A stretch of DNA of 33,504 bases from NCBI RefSeq assembly GCF_001643235.1, contig NZ_LQWY01000015.1, positions 12,289 to 45,792 of the forward strand, in the 5' to 3' direction. The position numbers and the translations under genes are program-made. The notes beneath the pieces are model-generated. The model did not search any database. It saw only the letters and a list, made by a program, of their open reading frames with translations, and was not told the origin of the DNA. Below are positions 1-9,700 of the stretch, one piece after another (position 1 is the first letter of the stretch; each line of letters starts with the position of its first letter). Source of the stretch: Domibacillus aminovorans. Its GTDB lineage: Bacteria; Bacillota; Bacilli; Bacillales; Domibacillaceae.

Positions 1-15
1 GAGCCGGCTCTTTTT
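1..15 (+). terminator. Probable 3' part of the terminator of the upstream gene (partial)
   Basis: The window opens with a GC-rich self-complementary decamer (1-10) followed by a T-run (10-15). This looks like the right arm and U-tract of an intrinsic terminator whose left arm and gene lie outside the window. In B. subtilis the gene before ispE is the small spore protein gene sspF, but nothing here shows which gene it is. Confidence 0.45.
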
Positions 16-17
16 CT

Positions 18-46
18 TTGTGATAAAATAAGAAATAATTTATTGT
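18..46 (+). promoter_or_regulatory. Possible sigma-A promoter of ispE
   Basis: A -35-like TTGTGA (18-23) and a -10-like TATTGT (41-46) are separated by 17 bp, just upstream of ispE. Both hexamers are imperfect and the region is AT-rich, so chance is a real alternative. Confidence 0.35.
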
Positions 47-67
47 GTATAGAGTAGGTGGACTAAA

Positions 68-937
68 ATGAAATTAATGATTAAAGCACCGGCGAAAATT
101 AATTTAACGCTCGATGTACTTCACAAAAGGCCAGATGGCTACCATGAAGTAGAAATGATTATGACGACAGTTGATCTCGCTGATCGGCTTGAGCTTGAAA
201 GTCTTGAGAAAGATGAGATTCGGATTATTTCCCATAATCGCTTCGTTCCAGATGATAGCCGGAACCTTGCTTATCAGGCCGCTAAAATTTTGAAACAGCG
301 GTATAATATTAAACAAGGGATTGCTATTCAAATCGACAAGATTATTCCGGTTGCAGCGGGACTAGCTGGCGGAAGCAGTGATGCGGCAGCTGCATTGAAA
401 GGATTAAATGCATTGTGGGGTCTTGGGCTGTCGCTTGATGAATTGGCCGACATTGGAGCGGAAATTGGTTCAGACGTTTCCTTTTGTGTGTATGGCGGTA
501 CAGCAATTGCGACAGGAAGGGGTGAGAAAATTAACCGATTGCCTGCGCCGCCGAATTGCTGGGTCATTCTTGCTAAACCGACAATAGGTGTTTCAACAGG
601 TGAAGTATATAAAAACTTGAAACTAGACCGTATGAATCGGCCGGATACAAATGCCATGATCGATGCCATTCGTGAAAACGATTATGATAAAATGTGTGCA
701 AATGTCGGGAATGTTTTAGAATCAGTTACATTAAATGCTCATCCGGAAGTCGCCCTTATTAAAGAGCAGATGATTCGGTTCGGTGCAGATACAGTGTTAA
801 TGAGCGGCAGCGGGCCAACAGTCTTCGGGCTGATTCGCCATGACTCACGCATGCATCGCGTGTATAATTGTCTGCGCGGCTTTTGCGATCAAGTGTACGC
901 CGTTCGGATGTTAGGGGATGGGAATTCTGTTGATTAA
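68..937 (+). CDS. ispE: 4-diphosphocytidyl-2-C-methyl-D-erythritol kinase
   Basis: Cytosolic GHMP-family kinase of the MEP isoprenoid pathway. It phosphorylates the 2-hydroxyl of CDP-methylerythritol with ATP. The 289-residue product has the usual family length. It shows the N-terminal [12 protein letters not shown] segment, the [10 protein letters not shown] motif (residues 21-30), the Gly/Ser-rich ATP loop [16 protein letters not shown] (94-109) and the C-terminal SGSGPTVFG motif. The ATG at 68 follows a TAGGTGGA ribosome site and starts exactly at the conserved [13 protein letters not shown] region. The gene is followed by purR, as in B. subtilis, and its last codons overlap the apparent purR promoter and operator. 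Identification is secure from the motifs. Confidence 0.96.
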   Translation: MKLMIKAPAKINLTLDVLHKRPDGYHEVEMIMTTVDLADRLELESLEKDEIRIISHNRFVPDDSRNLAYQAAKILKQRYNIKQGIAIQIDKIIPVAAGLAGGSSDAAAALKGLNALWGLGLSLDELADIGAEIGSDVSFCVYGGTAIATGRGEKINRLPAPPNCWVILAKPTIGVSTGEVYKNLKLDRMNRPDTNAMIDAIRENDYDKMCANVGNVLESVTLNAHPEVALIKEQMIRFGADTVLMSGSGPTVFGLIRHDSRMHRVYNCLRGFCDQVYAVRMLGDGNSVD

Positions 938-958
938 AACCGTATATTAAGATATATT
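930..958 (+). promoter_or_regulatory. sigma-A promoter of purR-ridA
   Basis: TTGATT (930-935) and TATATT (953-958) are spaced 17 bp apart. The -35 hexamer and the start of the spacer lie within the last codons and stop of ispE. The first PurBox-like element falls in the spacer, which fits repression by blocking RNA polymerase. Confidence 0.6.
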
Positions 959-979
959 ATATATAAAATATTCGGTTTT
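936..979. promoter_or_regulatory. Paired PurBox operator (PurR autoregulation)
   Basis: Two 13-bp elements face each other: AAAACCGTATATT (936-948) on + and AAAACCGAATATT read on the minus strand (967-979). The known PurBox consensus is AWWWCCGAACWWT. The downstream box differs at one position and the upstream box at two. PurR operators are known to be divergent PurBox pairs about 16-17 nt apart; here 18 nt separate the 13-mers. The same inverted repeat could also fold as a weak AT-rich terminator hairpin for ispE, but its U-run is poor. Confidence 0.65.
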
Positions 980-1005
980 ACTCCCCAGGAGGTTTAAATA
1001 CAGCG

Positions 1006-1851
1006 ATGAAGTTTCGTCGAAGTGAACGTATTATTTATATGACGCACTATTTACTGGAGAATCCACACCAGCTCGTTTCGTTGACGCTTTTTGCGGAACG
1101 ATTTGGATCGGCTAAGTCATCGATCAGTGAGGACCTGGCGATTATAAAAGAGACATTTGAAAAATGTGGCATCGGTACGCTGAAGACGGTGCCGGGTGCA
1201 GCGGGCGGTGTGAAGTTTTATTCAAGAGTGAATAATCGGGATGCGAAGATGTTTATTAATGATTTATGCCGTCAGCTCAAAAATCCGGATCGATTACTGC
1301 CGGGCGGCTATTTGTACATCATGGATTTACTCGGGCATCCAAGTATTATGAATCAGGTAGGCAAGCTGCTTGCTTCGGCTTACGCGGATGAAAAGATTGA
1401 TGCTGTTATGACGGTCGCTACAAAAGGGATTCCAATTGCACACGCGATTGCAGCTCATTTAAATGTACCCGTTGTCGTTGTACGCCGCGATAGTAAAGTA
1501 ACAGAAGGGCCAACTGTGAGCATTAATTATGTATCCGGATCAACGAAGCGCATTCAGGCAATGGTTTTGTCAAAGCGCAGTTTAAAAGAAGGATCCAAAG
1601 TACTGCTCGTCGATGATTTTATGAAAGGCGGTGGAACGATTAATGGAATGATCAGTCTGCTTGCTGAATTTAATGCATCTGTTGCCGGTATTGCCGTTCT
1701 TGTTGAAGCAGAGTATTCGGATCGGTTGATCAACGACTACATTTCGCTTGTAAAACTGAAAGATGTAAACGAAAAAGAAGCAGCGATCTCTGTTGTCGAA
1801 GGAAACTACTTTTCAAAAAGTATTGAATTTTTACAGGAGGAATCAGAATGA
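1006..1851 (+). CDS. purR: Purine operon repressor PurR
   Basis: DNA-binding repressor of purine synthesis and transport genes. In the Bacillus family it is released from PurBox operators by PRPP. The 281-residue product has an N-terminal winged-helix region beginning MKFRRSERI and a phosphoribosyltransferase-like domain. That domain carries the PRPP-binding signature [15 protein letters not shown], with the acidic pair at D203-D204. The ATG at 1006 is 13 nt after an AGGAGG (987-992), somewhat far, but no other in-frame start fits the conserved MKFRRS opening. The gene overlaps ridA by 4 nt, so the two are translationally coupled. The paired PurBox over its promoter predicts autoregulation. 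Confidence 0.96.
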   Translation: MKFRRSERIIYMTHYLLENPHQLVSLTLFAERFGSAKSSISEDLAIIKETFEKCGIGTLKTVPGAAGGVKFYSRVNNRDAKMFINDLCRQLKNPDRLLPGGYLYIMDLLGHPSIMNQVGKLLASAYADEKIDAVMTVATKGIPIAHAIAAHLNVPVVVVRRDSKVTEGPTVSINYVSGSTKRIQAMVLSKRSLKEGSKVLLVDDFMKGGGTINGMISLLAEFNASVAGIAVLVEAEYSDRLINDYISLVKLKDVNEKEAAISVVEGNYFSKSIEFLQEESE

Positions 1852-2225
1852 AGATTATTAACACAAAAAAGGCACCTGCAGCAATCGGCCCATACTCACA
1901 GGGTATTATCGTAAACAATTTGTTCTATAGTTCCGGCCAGATTCCATTAACAGCAGAAGGAACACTCGTAGACGGTTCAATTGAAGAACAGACACATCAA
2001 GTATTTGCAAATTTAAAAGCAGTACTCGAGGAAGCAGGTGCTTCTCTTGAGTCTGTTGTGAAAGTAACAGTCTTTTTATCTGACATGGAAGAGTTTGGTG
2101 CGGTCAATGAAGTATACGGAGAGTATTTCTCGGCTCATAAACCGGCCCGTTCATGCGTAGAAGTCGCGCGTCTTCCAAAAGATGTAAAAGTGGAGATTGA
2201 AGTCATTGCTCTTATAAAAGCGTAA
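1848..2225 (+). CDS. ridA: 2-iminobutanoate/2-iminopropanoate deaminase, RidA family (YabJ)
   Basis: Small trimeric cytosolic enzyme of the RidA/YjgF/YER057c family. It hydrolyses reactive enamines and imines made by PLP enzymes such as threonine dehydratase. The 125-residue product matches the family length. It has the N-terminal [11 protein letters not shown] motif and the C-terminal signature [20 protein letters not shown], which contains the conserved arginine. The start codon overlaps the purR stop (ATGA) and is preceded by CAGGAGGAATC. In B. subtilis yabJ also lies directly behind purR and has been linked to purine control. A strong terminator follows immediately. Confidence 0.95.
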   Translation: MKIINTKKAPAAIGPYSQGIIVNNLFYSSGQIPLTAEGTLVDGSIEEQTHQVFANLKAVLEEAGASLESVVKVTVFLSDMEEFGAVNEVYGEYFSAHKPARSCVEVARLPKDVKVEIEVIALIKA

Positions 2226-2249
2226 ACCGGCCCTGTGCCGGTTTTTTTT
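2225..2249 (+). terminator. Intrinsic terminator of purR-ridA
   Basis: Stem AACCGGC (2225-2231) pairs with GCCGGTT (2237-2243) across a 5-nt loop, followed by a run of T to 2249. The hairpin starts at the last base of the ridA stop codon. Confidence 0.9.
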
Positions 2250-2273
2250 ATGAAAATTTTTTCGGATGAAAAA

Positions 2274-2300
2274 GAAGGAATATTTCAATTATTATTGAAT
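2274..2300 (+). promoter_or_regulatory. sigma-H promoter of spoVG
   Basis: GAAGGAATA (2274-2282), 11 bp, then ATTGAAT (2294-2300). This fits the sigma-H consensus RnAGGAWWW - N11-12 - RnnGAAT at every defined position. spoVG is a classic sigma-H target in B. subtilis. The surrounding AT-rich DNA would suit AbrB, but no AbrB site can be called by eye. Confidence 0.8.
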
Positions 2301-2346
2301 AATTAGTTTATACATTTTTTAATACGGGTAGAGGTGGTGAATATGC

Positions 2347-2661
2347 GTGGAAATAACAGATGTAAGATTGCGACGCGTACAAACGGACGGCCGAATGAGA
2401 GCAATTGCGTCCATTACGTTTGATGAAGAATTCGTGATTCATGATATTCGTGTTATTGATGGGAACAATGGCTTGTTTGTCGCAATGCCAAGCAAACGAA
2501 CACCGGATGGAGAATTCCGTGACATTGCGCATCCCATTAATTCCAGTACGCGCGGGAAAATTCAAGACACAGTCCTCTCAGCGTATCATCGCATTGATGA
2601 ATATAGCGAAACAGAACTTGTCGAACTTGAAGAAGCGGGAGCAGTTTCGTCACGCGTATAG
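2347..2661 (+). CDS. spoVG: Septation / stage V sporulation protein SpoVG
   Basis: Small nucleic-acid-binding regulator. It affects asymmetric septation and spore cortex formation in Bacillus, and virulence genes in Staphylococcus and Listeria. The 104-residue product contains the invariant core [19 protein letters not shown], then the [18 protein letters not shown] segment and SSTRGKIQ. The tail is acidic and variable. The start is a GTG at 2347, which gives the conserved MEITDVRLR opening. The ribosome site is AGAGGTGGTGA. A sigma-H promoter lies just upstream and an intrinsic terminator downstream, so it is a single-gene unit. Confidence 0.97.
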   Translation: MEITDVRLRRVQTDGRMRAIASITFDEEFVIHDIRVIDGNNGLFVAMPSKRTPDGEFRDIAHPINSSTRGKIQDTVLSAYHRIDEYSETELVELEEAGAVSSRV

Positions 2662-2711
2662 ACGTTCATCGCTTGGGCGCCGTTATAGCTGCCTCCTGAG
2701 TTTTATACATC

Positions 2712-2745
2712 AAGAGCCTACTTTTAGTGTAGAGCTCTTTTTTTT
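2712..2745 (+). terminator. Intrinsic terminator of spoVG
   Basis: AAGAGC (2712-2717) pairs with GCTCTT (2734-2739), with a short inner TAC/GTA pairing, followed by a T-run. It lies about 50 nt after the spoVG stop. Confidence 0.75.
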
Positions 2746-2837
2746 GCTTTTTATGGAAGATTAAAAGGTGGTAAAACTTCCATCGATGAAAGTTTCACTA
2801 TATGCGTTGTCAATAATGTGTCAATTTCCCCCCATTA

Positions 2838-2866
2838 TTGAAATAAACGCTTTTTTAAGATATATT
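2838..2866 (+). promoter_or_regulatory. sigma-A promoter of glmU-prs
   Basis: TTGAAA (2838-2843) and TATATT (2861-2866) are 17 bp apart, about 30 nt upstream of the glmU start. One mismatch to consensus in each hexamer. Confidence 0.7.
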
Positions 2867-2897
2867 CAATAGGGATAAACAGGTTAGGAGGCCTTTT

Positions 2898-4274
2898 ATG
2901 ACAAACATTTATGCCGTCATTTTGGCTGCAGGACAGGGAACGCGCATGAAGTCTAAATTGTACAAAGTGCTGCATCCTGTCTGTGGAAAGCCAATGGTAG
3001 AACACGTTATTGATCAAATTTCAGGTTTACATACAGAGCAGATTGTCACAATTGTCGGCCACGGAGCGGACAAAGTAAAGGCGCAGCTGGGTGAACGTTC
3101 TGCTTATGCGCTGCAGGAAGAGCAGCTCGGGACGGCTCATGCAGTCATTCAAGCAGAACCGATGCTGGCAGGTAAAGAAGGCTGTACACTCGTTGTCTGC
3201 GGCGATACACCGCTTATTCAAACGTCAACGATGGAGGCGCTTGTCAAGCATCACGTGGAAACAGGAGCTAAAGCAACAATTTTAACGGCTCTTGCAGAAA
3301 AACCAGATGGCTATGGCCGCATCATTCGCGGTGCAGACGCTTCTGTGAGCCGCATTGTTGAACATAAAGATGCAACGGATGAAGAACGAGCCATTAATGA
3401 AATTAATACAGGTACGTACTGTTTTGATAACAAAGCGCTGTTTGATGCGCTTAAAAATGTATCAAATGAAAATGTGCAAGGCGAATATTATTTGCCGGAT
3501 GTTATTGAAATTTTAAAAGCGGCAGGTGAAATTGTATCTGCTCACCAGACAGACAGCTTCGATGAAACCCTTGGTGTCAATGATCGTGTCGCACTCAGTG
3601 AAGCAGAGCGGATTATGCGTGCCCGAATTAACGAGCAGCACATGCGTGCCGGCGTGTCGATTATTGACCCGCTTAACACATATATCGGATCAGACGTCGA
3701 GGTTGGGGCGGATACGGTTATTTATCCTGGTACAATTCTTTCTGGCAAAACGTCTATCGGCATAGATTGCGTAATCGGCCCGAATACAGAAGTGAGTGAC
3801 TGCGCTATTGGGGACCGTACGGTAATTCGCCAGTCTGCAACGTTTAACAGTGAAATTGGAGCAGATGTCAATATTGGTCCATTTGCACATATTCGTCCTG
3901 AATCTTTCATTCACGATGAAGTGAAGATCGGCAACTTTGTCGAAATTAAAAAGGCTGTATTTGGCAAAGGAAGCAAAGCGTCACATTTAAGCTATATTGG
4001 TGATGCGGAGATTGGCAGCGATGTAAACATTGGCTGTGGATCTATTACCGTGAACTATGACGGTGAAAATAAATTTCTCACAAAAATTGAAGATGGCGTG
4101 TTCATCGGCTGTAACTCGAATCTTGTTGCTCCGGTCACGGTGAAGAAAGGTGCTTATGTGGCGGCAGGTTCGACGATCACAAACGAAGTACCGGAAGAAG
4201 CGCTTGCGATTGCACGTGCGCGTCAAGTAAATAAAGAAAATTATGTTCAAAAAATCTTTTCAAAAAACGATTAA
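2898..4274 (+). CDS. glmU: Bifunctional UDP-GlcNAc pyrophosphorylase / glucosamine-1-phosphate N-acetyltransferase
   Basis: Makes UDP-N-acetylglucosamine for peptidoglycan and wall polymers. The C-terminal half acetylates glucosamine-1-P with acetyl-CoA and the N-terminal half couples the product to UTP. The 458-residue product has the nucleotidyltransferase signature [19 protein letters not shown] (from residue 9). The second half is a left-handed beta-helix of hexapeptide repeats ([23 protein letters not shown]), with the acetyltransferase active-site segment around [22 protein letters not shown] 2898 follows AGGAGGCC. The gene is 20 nt upstream of prs, as in B. subtilis, and probably co-transcribed with it. 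Confidence 0.97.
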   Translation: MTNIYAVILAAGQGTRMKSKLYKVLHPVCGKPMVEHVIDQISGLHTEQIVTIVGHGADKVKAQLGERSAYALQEEQLGTAHAVIQAEPMLAGKEGCTLVVCGDTPLIQTSTMEALVKHHVETGAKATILTALAEKPDGYGRIIRGADASVSRIVEHKDATDEERAINEINTGTYCFDNKALFDALKNVSNENVQGEYYLPDVIEILKAAGEIVSAHQTDSFDETLGVNDRVALSEAERIMRARINEQHMRAGVSIIDPLNTYIGSDVEVGADTVIYPGTILSGKTSIGIDCVIGPNTEVSDCAIGDRTVIRQSATFNSEIGADVNIGPFAHIRPESFIHDEVKIGNFVEIKKAVFGKGSKASHLSYIGDAEIGSDVNIGCGSITVNYDGENKFLTKIEDGVFIGCNSNLVAPVTVKKGAYVAAGSTITNEVPEEALAIARARQVNKENYVQKIFSKND

Positions 4275-4294
4275 AAATGACAGTGGAGGTCATC

Positions 4295-5254
4295 ATGAGC
4301 AACCAGTATTTAGATCCAAATTTAAAAATCTTTTCGTTGAATTCCAACCCAGCATTGGCACAAGAAATTGTGGAATTTATCGGTGTGGAACTCGGCAAAT
4401 GTTCAGTTACACGTTTTAGCGATGGCGAAGTTCAAATTAACATCGAAGAAAGTATACGCGGCTGTGACGTATACATCGTGCAGTCAACTAGTGGACCGGT
4501 AAATGAACATTTAATGGAATTGCTCATTATGATTGATGCGTTGAAACGTGCTTCTGCCAAAACAATTAACGTTGTCATTCCATATTACGGATATGCACGC
4601 CAGGATCGTAAAGCCCGTGCCCGTGAACCGATTACAGCGAAACTCGTTGCAAATTTACTGGAAACGGCAGGAACAACTCGTTTAATTACACTGGATCTCC
4701 ACGCACCGCAAATTCAAGGGTTTTTTGATGTACCAATTGATCACTTACTAGGTGTGCCGATTTTAGGTGAATATTTCAAGAAAAAGGGGTTCGATAAAGA
4801 GAATCTCGTTATCGTATCACCGGATCATGGGGGGGTAACGCGTGCCCGCAAATTGGCAGATCGTTTGAAAGCGCCGATTGCGATCATCGATAAACGCCGT
4901 CCGCGCCCGAATGTATCTGAAGTGATGAACATCGTTGGCAATGTAGATGGGAAAATTGCCATTTTAATCGACGATATTATTGATACTGCCGGTACGATAA
5001 CACTTGCAGCGAAGGCAATTACTGAAAGTGGAGCAAAAGAAGTGTATGCATGTTGTACACATCCTGTTTTATCGGGTCCTGCGCTGGAGCGGATTGGCAA
5101 CTCCATCATTAAAGAGCTCGTCGTGACGAATTCAATTGCGCTTGCACCTGAAAAGAAAACAGATAAAGTTGTTGAATTGTCTGTTGCACCTCTTATTGGT
5201 GAAGCGATTATCCGTGTTCACGAAGAGCAGTCAGTCAGTACATTATTTGATTAA
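4295..5254 (+). CDS. prs: Ribose-phosphate pyrophosphokinase (PRPP synthase)
   Basis: Cytosolic enzyme that transfers pyrophosphate from ATP to ribose-5-phosphate to give PRPP. PRPP feeds purine, pyrimidine, NAD, His and Trp synthesis and is also the PurR inducer. The 319-residue product shows the [20 protein letters not shown] segment, the catalytic flexible loop [21 protein letters not shown], and the PRPP-binding motif [13 protein letters not shown] chose ATG 4295 (MSNQY, after GTGGAGGTC) over an upstream ATG at 4277 because it matches the family start and has the better ribosome site. It sits in the glmU operon and ends at a strong terminator. Confidence 0.97.
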   Translation: MSNQYLDPNLKIFSLNSNPALAQEIVEFIGVELGKCSVTRFSDGEVQINIEESIRGCDVYIVQSTSGPVNEHLMELLIMIDALKRASAKTINVVIPYYGYARQDRKARAREPITAKLVANLLETAGTTRLITLDLHAPQIQGFFDVPIDHLLGVPILGEYFKKKGFDKENLVIVSPDHGGVTRARKLADRLKAPIAIIDKRRPRPNVSEVMNIVGNVDGKIAILIDDIIDTAGTITLAAKAITESGAKEVYACCTHPVLSGPALERIGNSIIKELVVTNSIALAPEKKTDKVVELSVAPLIGEAIIRVHEEQSVSTLFD

Positions 5255-5264
5255 TAAAAATGGG

Positions 5265-5299
5265 GAATCGGTTCTTTTTACAGAACCGATTCTTTTTTT
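5265..5299 (+). terminator. Intrinsic terminator of glmU-prs
   Basis: A perfect 11-bp stem, GAATCGGTTCT (5265-5275) with AGAACCGATTC (5282-5292), a 6-nt loop and seven T. Confidence 0.93.
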
Positions 5300-5309
5300 G
5301 CCTTATCAG

Positions 5310-5335
5310 GTTTATAAAGCGTTTGTTTAGGGAAT
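5310..5335 (+). promoter_or_regulatory. Probable sigma-B (general stress) promoter of ctc
   Basis: GTTTAT (5310-5315), 14 bp, GGGAAT (5330-5335). The sigma-B consensus is GTTTAA - N12-15 - GGGTAT, so each box has one mismatch. ctc is one of the founding sigma-B genes in B. subtilis. An extra sigma-A start is possible nearby. Confidence 0.65.
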
Positions 5336-5392
5336 ATACAATTGTGTATAGATAAAACAAGTAACTTAAAATCAGAAAGGTGACTATTCAAT

Positions 5393-6016
5393 ATGAGTAA
5401 TGTATTAGAAGCTAAAAAACGTGAGGGCTTTACGAAAGCTGCATTAACAGAAATTCGTATAAAGGGTTCATTTCCAGCTGTCATATACGGTAAAGGTGTA
5501 GAATCTGAGCCAGTATCAGTGGAAGAACCCCAATTTATTAAAGTGATCCGTGAAGTTGGACGGAATGGAATGATATCGCTAAACGTTGATGGTGAAAAAT
5601 ATGATGTGATTTTGCAGGAATATCAACAAGATTCACTGAAAGGACATATCATCCATGCCGATTTCCTTGCGGTAGATAAATCATCTAAAATTACATCACA
5701 GGTGCGTGTTGACATTGAAGGTGAAGCGGTCGGTGCAAAAGAAGGCGGCGTCGTTCAGCAGCCGTTGTTCGAATTGAATGTTACAGCCAAAGTATCCGAA
5801 TTCCCTGAACATGTAACAGTGAATATTTCGGAACTGGCAATAGGTGATTCTATCTCGGTTGGTGATATTCGCGATCAATTTAATTTCGTGATCGAAAACG
5901 AAGATGATGAAACAATTGTTTCGGTTCTTCCTCCGCAAAAAATGGAAGAAGATGAAGAAGGCGAAGACACCGCTAATGCAGATGTTCCCGTTATAGACGA
6001 GGCAAAAGAAAATTAA
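5393..6016 (+). CDS. ctc: General stress protein Ctc / 50S ribosomal protein bL25 (long form)
   Basis: bL25/TL5 family protein that binds 5S rRNA in the large ribosomal subunit; in Bacillus it is stress-induced. The 207-residue length is that of the two-domain form. The N-terminal L25 domain covers about residues 1-90 (FPAVIYGKG, GMISLNVDGEKYDVILQEYQQD). The C-terminal beta domain covers about 95-185 (VRVDIEGEAVGAKEGGVVQ, FPEHVTVNISELAIGDSISV). The tail is acidic (EEDEEGEDTANADVP). ATG 5393 follows an AAAGGTGAC site. A sigma-B-like promoter and its own terminator make it a single-gene unit. Confidence 0.94.
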   Translation: MSNVLEAKKREGFTKAALTEIRIKGSFPAVIYGKGVESEPVSVEEPQFIKVIREVGRNGMISLNVDGEKYDVILQEYQQDSLKGHIIHADFLAVDKSSKITSQVRVDIEGEAVGAKEGGVVQQPLFELNVTAKVSEFPEHVTVNISELAIGDSISVGDIRDQFNFVIENEDDETIVSVLPPQKMEEDEEGEDTANADVPVIDEAKEN

Positions 6017-6032
6017 CATTTAAGTGTAATAT

Positions 6033-6073
6033 ACAGGCAGCCTGCGATAAAAGCAGCTCTGCCTGTTTTTTTT
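6033..6073 (+). terminator. Intrinsic terminator of ctc
   Basis: ACAGGCAG (6033-6040) pairs with CTGCCTGT (6059-6066), with an inner CTGC/GCAG pairing, followed by a run of T. Confidence 0.88.
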
Positions 6074-6126
6074 GTGTTTAGTCATGTATACTGAGTATAA
6101 CTGTAAAAAATGAGGTGCAAATAAAT

Positions 6127-6687
6127 ATGAAATTAATCGTGGGCCTTGGTAACCCAGGCGCAAAATATGCAGGGACACGTCATAATATTGGCTTTGATAT
6201 TATTGATGAGTTAGCTGACCAGTTTGGAGTCGAGCTCTCAGAAGCAAAGCATAGAGGTGTGTATACCATCGCAAGAAAAGGAACGAAAAAAGTCATTTTA
6301 TTAAAACCATTAACATATATGAATTTATCAGGAGAATGCATTGGTGAAGTGATGCGCTATTATGATATCGATAAAGAGGATGTCATTGTTGTATATGATG
6401 ATCTGGATTTGCCGCAGGGGAAAATACGGCTCCGTCAAAAAGGAAGCGCCGGTGGTCATAACGGGATCAAGTCGACAATTGCGCACCTCGGTACGGATCA
6501 ATTTAAGCGCGTGCGTGTTGGCATCGGACGTCCAGATGGTCCAATTAAAACCGTTGATTATGTGCTTGGCAAGTTCAGTGAAGAAGAACGAAATGTTATG
6601 GATTCGGCAGTCAAAAAAAGTGCCGCTGCCTGTACAAGTGCAATCGACAACACATTTATTGATGTGATGAATGAATTCAATCAATGA
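6127..6687 (+). CDS. pth: Peptidyl-tRNA hydrolase (SpoVC)
   Basis: Cleaves peptidyl-tRNA released from stalled ribosomes and so recycles tRNA. It is essential; the B. subtilis gene is called spoVC. The 186-residue product has the LIVGLGNPG N-terminus, the catalytic-histidine motif TRHNIGFD, the KPLTYMNLSGE segment, the aspartate in VVYDDLDLP, and GSAGGHNGIKS. ATG 6127 lies 9 nt after GAGGTG. A GTG 12 nt upstream lies inside that ribosome site and is rejected. In B. subtilis the next gene is fin, then mfd; here a terminator follows directly and fin is absent. Confidence 0.96.
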   Translation: MKLIVGLGNPGAKYAGTRHNIGFDIIDELADQFGVELSEAKHRGVYTIARKGTKKVILLKPLTYMNLSGECIGEVMRYYDIDKEDVIVVYDDLDLPQGKIRLRQKGSAGGHNGIKSTIAHLGTDQFKRVRVGIGRPDGPIKTVDYVLGKFSEEERNVMDSAVKKSAAACTSAIDNTFIDVMNEFNQ

Positions 6688-6703
6688 TGCATTGCGTTAA
6701 AAA

Positions 6704-6734
6704 GCTTTGTGGGCGTATGCTCCAAAGCGTTTTT
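6704..6734 (+). terminator. Intrinsic terminator between pth and mfd
   Basis: GCTTTG (6704-6709) pairs with CAAAGC (6723-6728), extended by GGG/CTC pairing past a bulge. It is preceded by A and followed by TTTTTCTGTTTT. It occupies the short gap where fin would be expected. Confidence 0.7.
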
Positions 6735-6760
6735 CTGTTTTGGAAAAGGGGGTCCGGGTA

Positions 6761-9700
6761 ATGAATCATTTACTTGATTTATTTTTAAAAAATGAAGAAG
6801 CTGTATCAATTGTAAACGGAATGGAGGTGGGTATGAAAGAACAGCTCGCCGCGGGGCTGTCTGGCTCACTGCGTGCTGTTTTTGCGGCCGCCGCTTACCG
6901 AAAGCTGCAAAAGCCGGTTATGATTGTTACATATAATATGCTTCAGGCGCAAAAGCTATATGATGACTTAACACAATTCATATCAGAAGAAAATATATAC
7001 TTATATGCAGCCAATGAATTAATCGCCGCTGAAATTAGCATCGCAAGCCCTGAATTGCGTGCACAGCGTATTGAAATGCTCAATCATCTTGCACTGCATG
7101 GTACAGGTATTTACATTGTTCCTGCAGCAGGCTTGAAAAAACTCATCCCGTCAAAAGAAGTATGGAAGCGACTTCAAAAAACGTTTACAATCGGCAAGGA
7201 TATTGATCTTGAACTGCTTAAGCAAGAGTTTGTACAAATGGGCTATGAGCGTGCGGATATGGTCTATACACCAGGTGAGTTCAGTATTCGCGGAGGAATT
7301 GTTGATATTTATCCGCTTACATCGGAGCATCCGATCCGTATTGAGCTCTTCGATACGGAAATTGACTCGATTCGGACATTTGCACCGGATACGCAGCGCT
7401 CAATTGATAGCATGACATCTGTTTTAATCGGACCAGCAGGGGAAATGCCAGCATCGACAGAAGAACTGGCGGCACTTGCTGGACGGCTAGAGCAGTCACT
7501 CATGGACACAGTGAAGAAAATAGGCAGCCCAGATGTAAAAAAGCAACTGACCGCCTATATTGGTGCGGATATTGAAAAACTAAAAGAAGGCGTCCGCATT
7601 AATGAGCTCGGGAAATACACATCTCTTCTATACGAAGAAACTGCTGTTGTCACCTCTTATTTGCCAGAAGGCGGTGTTGTTTTTTTTGACGAAATGAGCC
7701 GTATTAAGGAAATAAGTGAGTCGCTTGAGAAAGAAGAAGCAGAGTGGTATACAGGCCTTATTGAAGAAGGAAAAGCAGTGCATGGATTAAAGCTTGCGCA
7801 TTCGCTGCAGGCAGCCGTGCAATCAATAAGGCAGCCGTTAGTTTACTTATCGCTCTTTATGCGCCAGACGGCAGGAGGAAAGCCGGAAAATATCGTTAAT
7901 TTCTCCGCGCGTCCAATGCAAAACTTTCATGGTCAGATGAATGTGCTTGAAGGTGAAATAGACCGATGGAAAAAATCTGGAACAACGGTTTTGTTTTTAG
8001 GCGAAACGGTCGAACGAGTTGAAAAAATAAAAGCAACACTTGACGATTACGGCATGGAAGCGACAAGGTTAAAAGATCAGAATGATGTCATCGAAGGGGT
8101 CATTCAAATAGGTCCCGGTGCGCTTACTTCCGGATTCGAATTCCCGCTTTTAAAATTAGCTGTTATAACGGAACAGGAGTTATTTAATAAAAAGGCATCG
8201 AAAAGCAAACGACGCCAAAAGCTGTCGAATGCAGAACGGATTAAAAGCTATTCTGAACTGAAGATGGGAGATTATGTCGTTCACGTTAATCACGGGATCG
8301 GGAAATACCTTGGTATTGAAACGCTTGAAATTAATGGCGTTCATAAAGATTATTTGAAGATTAAATACCAGGGAACCGATGAGTTATTTGTGCCGGTCGA
8401 GCAAATTGAACTGGTTCAAAAATATGTTGGTTCAGAAGGCAAAGAACCGAAGATATATAAACTTGGCGGCAATGAATGGAAACGGGTGAAAAAGAAAGTC
8501 GAGTCGTCTGTGCAGGATATTGCTGATGACTTATTAAAGTTATATGCGGAGCGGGAGGCGGCGAGAGGGTACGCTTTTTCACCGGACGGTGATATGCAGC
8601 GTGAATTTGAAGCGGCTTTTCCATATGAAGAAACGGAAGATCAACTTCGTTCCATTCAAGAAATAAAACGCGATATGGAGCGGGAGCAGCCAATGGACCG
8701 TCTTCTTTGCGGAGACGTTGGATATGGCAAAACGGAAGTGGCGATCCGTGCGGCATTTAAAGCAACAGAAGATGGAAAACAAGTAGCTATTTTAGTGCCA
8801 ACTACAATTCTCGCCCAGCAGCATTATGAAACGTTAAAAGAACGTCTTCAAGACTTTCCGGTAAAAGTGGGGCTGCTTAGCCGTTTTAGGTCACGTAAAC
8901 AACAGACAGAAACGTTAAAAGGATTGAAAGCAGGTACGGTAGACATTGTTATCGGTACACACCGTCTTTTATCGAAAGATGTGCAGTATCATGATCTTGG
9001 TTTGCTGGTAGTCGATGAGGAGCAGCGATTTGGTGTAACACATAAAGAAAAAATTAAGCAGCTGAAAACGAATGTCGATGTCTTGACATTGACTGCCACG
9101 CCTATTCCACGGACACTTCACATGTCAATGCTCGGTGTGCGCGACTTGTCGGTCATTGAAACACCGCCGGAGAATCGTTTTCCAGTGCAGACATATGTCG
9201 TTGAACATAACCTTGGTCTTGTGCGTGAAGCGGCAGAGCGTGAAATAGCCCGCGGTGGTCAGGTGTTTTATTTATACAATCGGGTTGAAGATATTGAGCG
9301 GCGTGCGGATGAAATTTCCACGCTCGTGCCAGATGCACGTGTTTCGTATGCGCACGGACAGATGACGGAAAGAGAACTTGAAGCGGTCATTCTTGCCTTT
9401 CTAGAAGGAGAGACAGACATTTTGGTTACGACGACGATCATTGAAACAGGCGTGGATATTCCGAACGTCAACACACTTATTGTGCATGATGCTGACCGAA
9501 TGGGACTGTCACAGTTGTATCAAATACGTGGACGCGTCGGTCGTTCAAACCGTGTCGCGTATTCTTATTTTACGTATAGGAAAGACAAGGTACTGTCTGA
9601 ACCAGCGGAAAAACGTCTTCAAGCGATTAAAGAATTTACAGAACTCGGGTCAGGTTTTAAAATTGCGATGCGTGATTTATCGATTCGAGGTGCAGGAAAC

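Noticed and set aside
2441-2764. A 107-codon frame overlapping spoVG in another frame.
   Set aside because: SpoVG is strongly conserved in its own frame, and this frame crosses the spoVG terminator and has no ribosome site.
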